Source: Comamonadaceae bacterium
Lineage (GTDB): Bacteria; Pseudomonadota; Gammaproteobacteria; Burkholderiales; Burkholderiaceae_C
Assembly: GCA_947449025.1 (NCBI GenBank)
Contig: CANFQF010000003.1
Location: 1 to 57,684, forward strand
Direction of reading: 5' to 3'
DNA length: 57,684 nt
Positions 56,515 through 57,684 of this stretch are shown here, piece by piece; the first letter of the stretch is position 1, and each line of letters opens with the position of its first letter. The translations under genes were made by a program, and so were the position numbers. The notes beneath the pieces were generated by a model. The model was given only the letters and a program-made list of their open reading frames with translations, ran no database searches and had not been told where the DNA came from.

Positions 56515-57405
56515 ATGACACCTCTTCGTGAACGTGCCCTGCCCGCCTGGGCCCAGGCCGCGCCATTCACGGCGGTGTTCGCGCTCTTTTTCCTCGTTCC
56601 GCTCGCCCTCGTGGTGATGGTGAGCTTTTGGAACTTCAACGAATACGAGTTGCTGCCGGACTTCACGCTGCGCAACTACCTGGCGATTTTTGAGGGCTGC
56701 GCCAGCCGCAACGACGACGGCAGCCTGTGCGTGACTCTGGCCACCTACCTGTCGACGCTCAAGTTCTGTTTCATCGTCTGGGCCGTCACCCTGGTACTGG
56801 GTTTCGCCGTGGCCTATTTCCTGGCCTTTCACGTGCGCTCGAGCACCTGGCAAACCGCGCTCTTCGTCGTCTGCACCGTCCCCTTTTGGACGTCGAACGT
56901 GATCCGCATGATCTCGTGGATCCCACTGCTGGGACGCAACGGTCTAGTCAATCAAGCACTGACCGGCGCAGGCCTGGTCGAGCAGCCCGTCGAGTGGCTG
57001 CTGTTTTCCGACTTTTCGGTGGTGCTGGCCTTCGTGCACCTCTACACCATGTTCATGATCGTGCCCATTTTTAACAGCATGATGCGCATCGACCGGCGCC
57101 TGCTGGAGGCCGCGGCCGACGGCGGCGCCTCGGGCTGGCAGACCCTGTGGAATGTGGTCGTGCCACTGTCACGCACGGGCATCATCATCGGGTCCATCTT
57201 CGTCATCACCCTGGTCATGGGCGACTTTGTCACCATCGGCGTGATGGGTGGGCAGCAAATCGCCTCGGTGGGAAAAATCATTCAGGTGCAAACGTCCTTT
57301 CTGCAATTTCCGCTCGCTGCTGCCAACGCGGTGATCCTGCTGGCCGTGGTGCTGATGATCATCTGGGGCCTGACGCGCCTGGTCGACATCCGCAAGGAGC
57401 TCTGA
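56515..57405 (+). CDS. ABC importer permease, PotB type
   Basis: The 296-residue protein has about six membrane helices and the permease EAA loop (RLLEAAADGGASGWQTLWNVVVPLS) that contacts the ATPase. A periplasmic loop after helix 1 holds two Cys residues (EGCASRNDDGSLCVT). I chose the ATG at 56515 because the upstream ATG (56458) would put the 56467-56492 hairpin inside the coding region and give an odd Pro-rich N-terminus. No strong ribosome site precedes either. Confidence 0.9.
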   Translation: MTPLRERALPAWAQAAPFTAVFALFFLVPLALVVMVSFWNFNEYELLPDFTLRNYLAIFEGCASRNDDGSLCVTLATYLSTLKFCFIVWAVTLVLGFAVAYFLAFHVRSSTWQTALFVVCTVPFWTSNVIRMISWIPLLGRNGLVNQALTGAGLVEQPVEWLLFSDFSVVLAFVHLYTMFMIVPIFNSMMRIDRRLLEAAADGGASGWQTLWNVVVPLSRTGIIIGSIFVITLVMGDFVTIGVMGGQQIASVGKIIQVQTSFLQFPLAAANAVILLAVVLMIIWGLTRLVDIRKEL

Positions 57406-57412
57406 GCTCGCC

Positions 57413-57684
57413 ATGCAAGCCGCCTCGCCCGCCTCTTCCACCCGCGCTCGGCGCAAGCTGCCACGAGAGCCACGGGCCGCTGGTTTTTGGCCACTGGCCC
57501 TAGTGTTTGGCCTCTTCGTCGTCTTCCTGTACGGCCCCATGGTGGGCATCGTGGCACTGAGCTTCCAGGGGCCCGAGGGCGGCCTCACTTTTCCCATGCG
57601 AGGCGTTTCGCTGCACTGGTTCGAACGACTGGCACAGGGCCTGGGAACCGTGGACATCGGCGCCGCCTTCAAGCGTTCACTCGC
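57413..57684 (+). CDS. ABC importer permease, PotC type (cut by the window end)
   Basis: Ninety codons of the second permease are present. A basic N-terminus (RARRKLPREPRA) is followed by one membrane helix (about 25-50) and the start of a periplasmic loop (FQGPEGGLTFPMRG) typical of the PotC group. The ATG lies 7 bp behind the preceding permease stop, with AAGGAG inside that gene. The rest lies beyond the window. Confidence 0.88.
   Translation, partial: MQAASPASSTRARRKLPREPRAAGFWPLALVFGLFVVFLYGPMVGIVALSFQGPEGGLTFPMRGVSLHWFERLAQGLGTVDIGAAFKRSL

Overview
The window is one high-GC chromosomal segment from a betaproteobacterium, most likely order Burkholderiales and Comamonadaceae-like. Supporting points: the pmd-type order of the protocatechuate 4,5-cleavage operon (E-F-D-A-B-C) as in Comamonas; an EarP/EF-P pair with Arg32; a sigma-70 with a long Lys/Ala/Pro-rich N-terminal extension; a phasin; and frequent GTG/TTG starts with 1-8 bp gene overlaps. 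No insertion sequence, prophage, CRISPR array or rRNA is visible. One tRNA gene (Val, anticodon TAC) is present.

Layout. (1) 1-16610 is a flagellar block. The minus strand carries flhA-flhF-flhG-fliA and two unknown genes. The plus strand carries fliK-L-M-N-O-P-Q-R-flhB, then three unknown genes of which two encode membrane-anchored proteins. A near-consensus sigma-54 promoter lies upstream of flhA. (2) 16777-20837 holds a FleQ-like sigma-54 activator without a receiver domain, then a NarL-type response regulator and a membrane histidine kinase. (3) 20841-26115 is housekeeping: hupB and tRNA-Val ending in three tandem terminators, uvrC-pgsA, and divergently earP and efp. (4) 26285-34383 has a LOG-family gene, then a long minus-strand gene row (HDAC-like hydrolase, thioesterase, nitroreductase, NhaD-like antiporter, 2-hydroxyacid dehydrogenase, rmuC, MFS). 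(5) 34648-39434 has a phasin, an iron-binding protein with a Fur-box-like site, a short-chain dehydrogenase behind a palindromic operator, and a lipoprotein gamma-glutamyltransferase. (6) 39562-47069 has dnaG, rpoD, a small membrane protein, a lipoprotein, a doubtful ORF and an aldo/keto reductase. (7) 47140-53875 is the protocatechuate meta-cleavage operon with a divergent LysR regulator. (8) 54091-57684 is a PotABCD-type ABC importer, cut by the window end.

How the genes work together. The FleQ-like protein probably activates the sigma-54 promoter of flhAFG-fliA; FlhF and FlhG would set polar placement and number; FliA would serve late genes. In the pmd operon LigAB opens protocatechuate, LigC and LigI convert the product to oxalomesaconate, and LigJ and LigK finish to pyruvate and oxaloacetate. 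The expected OMA tautomerase (LigU/PmdU) and the PmdK transporter are absent. Their place is taken by a signal-peptide-less ModA-like binding protein, and a polyamine-type ABC importer sits just beyond the LysR gene.

The candidates I consider least described are that ModA-like protein, the three-gene module at the end of the flagellar export operon (including a possible P-loop-less AAA-type protein), the receiver-less flagellar activator, and a long inverted repeat ahead of the ABC importer. All functional calls come from reading the sequence; no database search was run.
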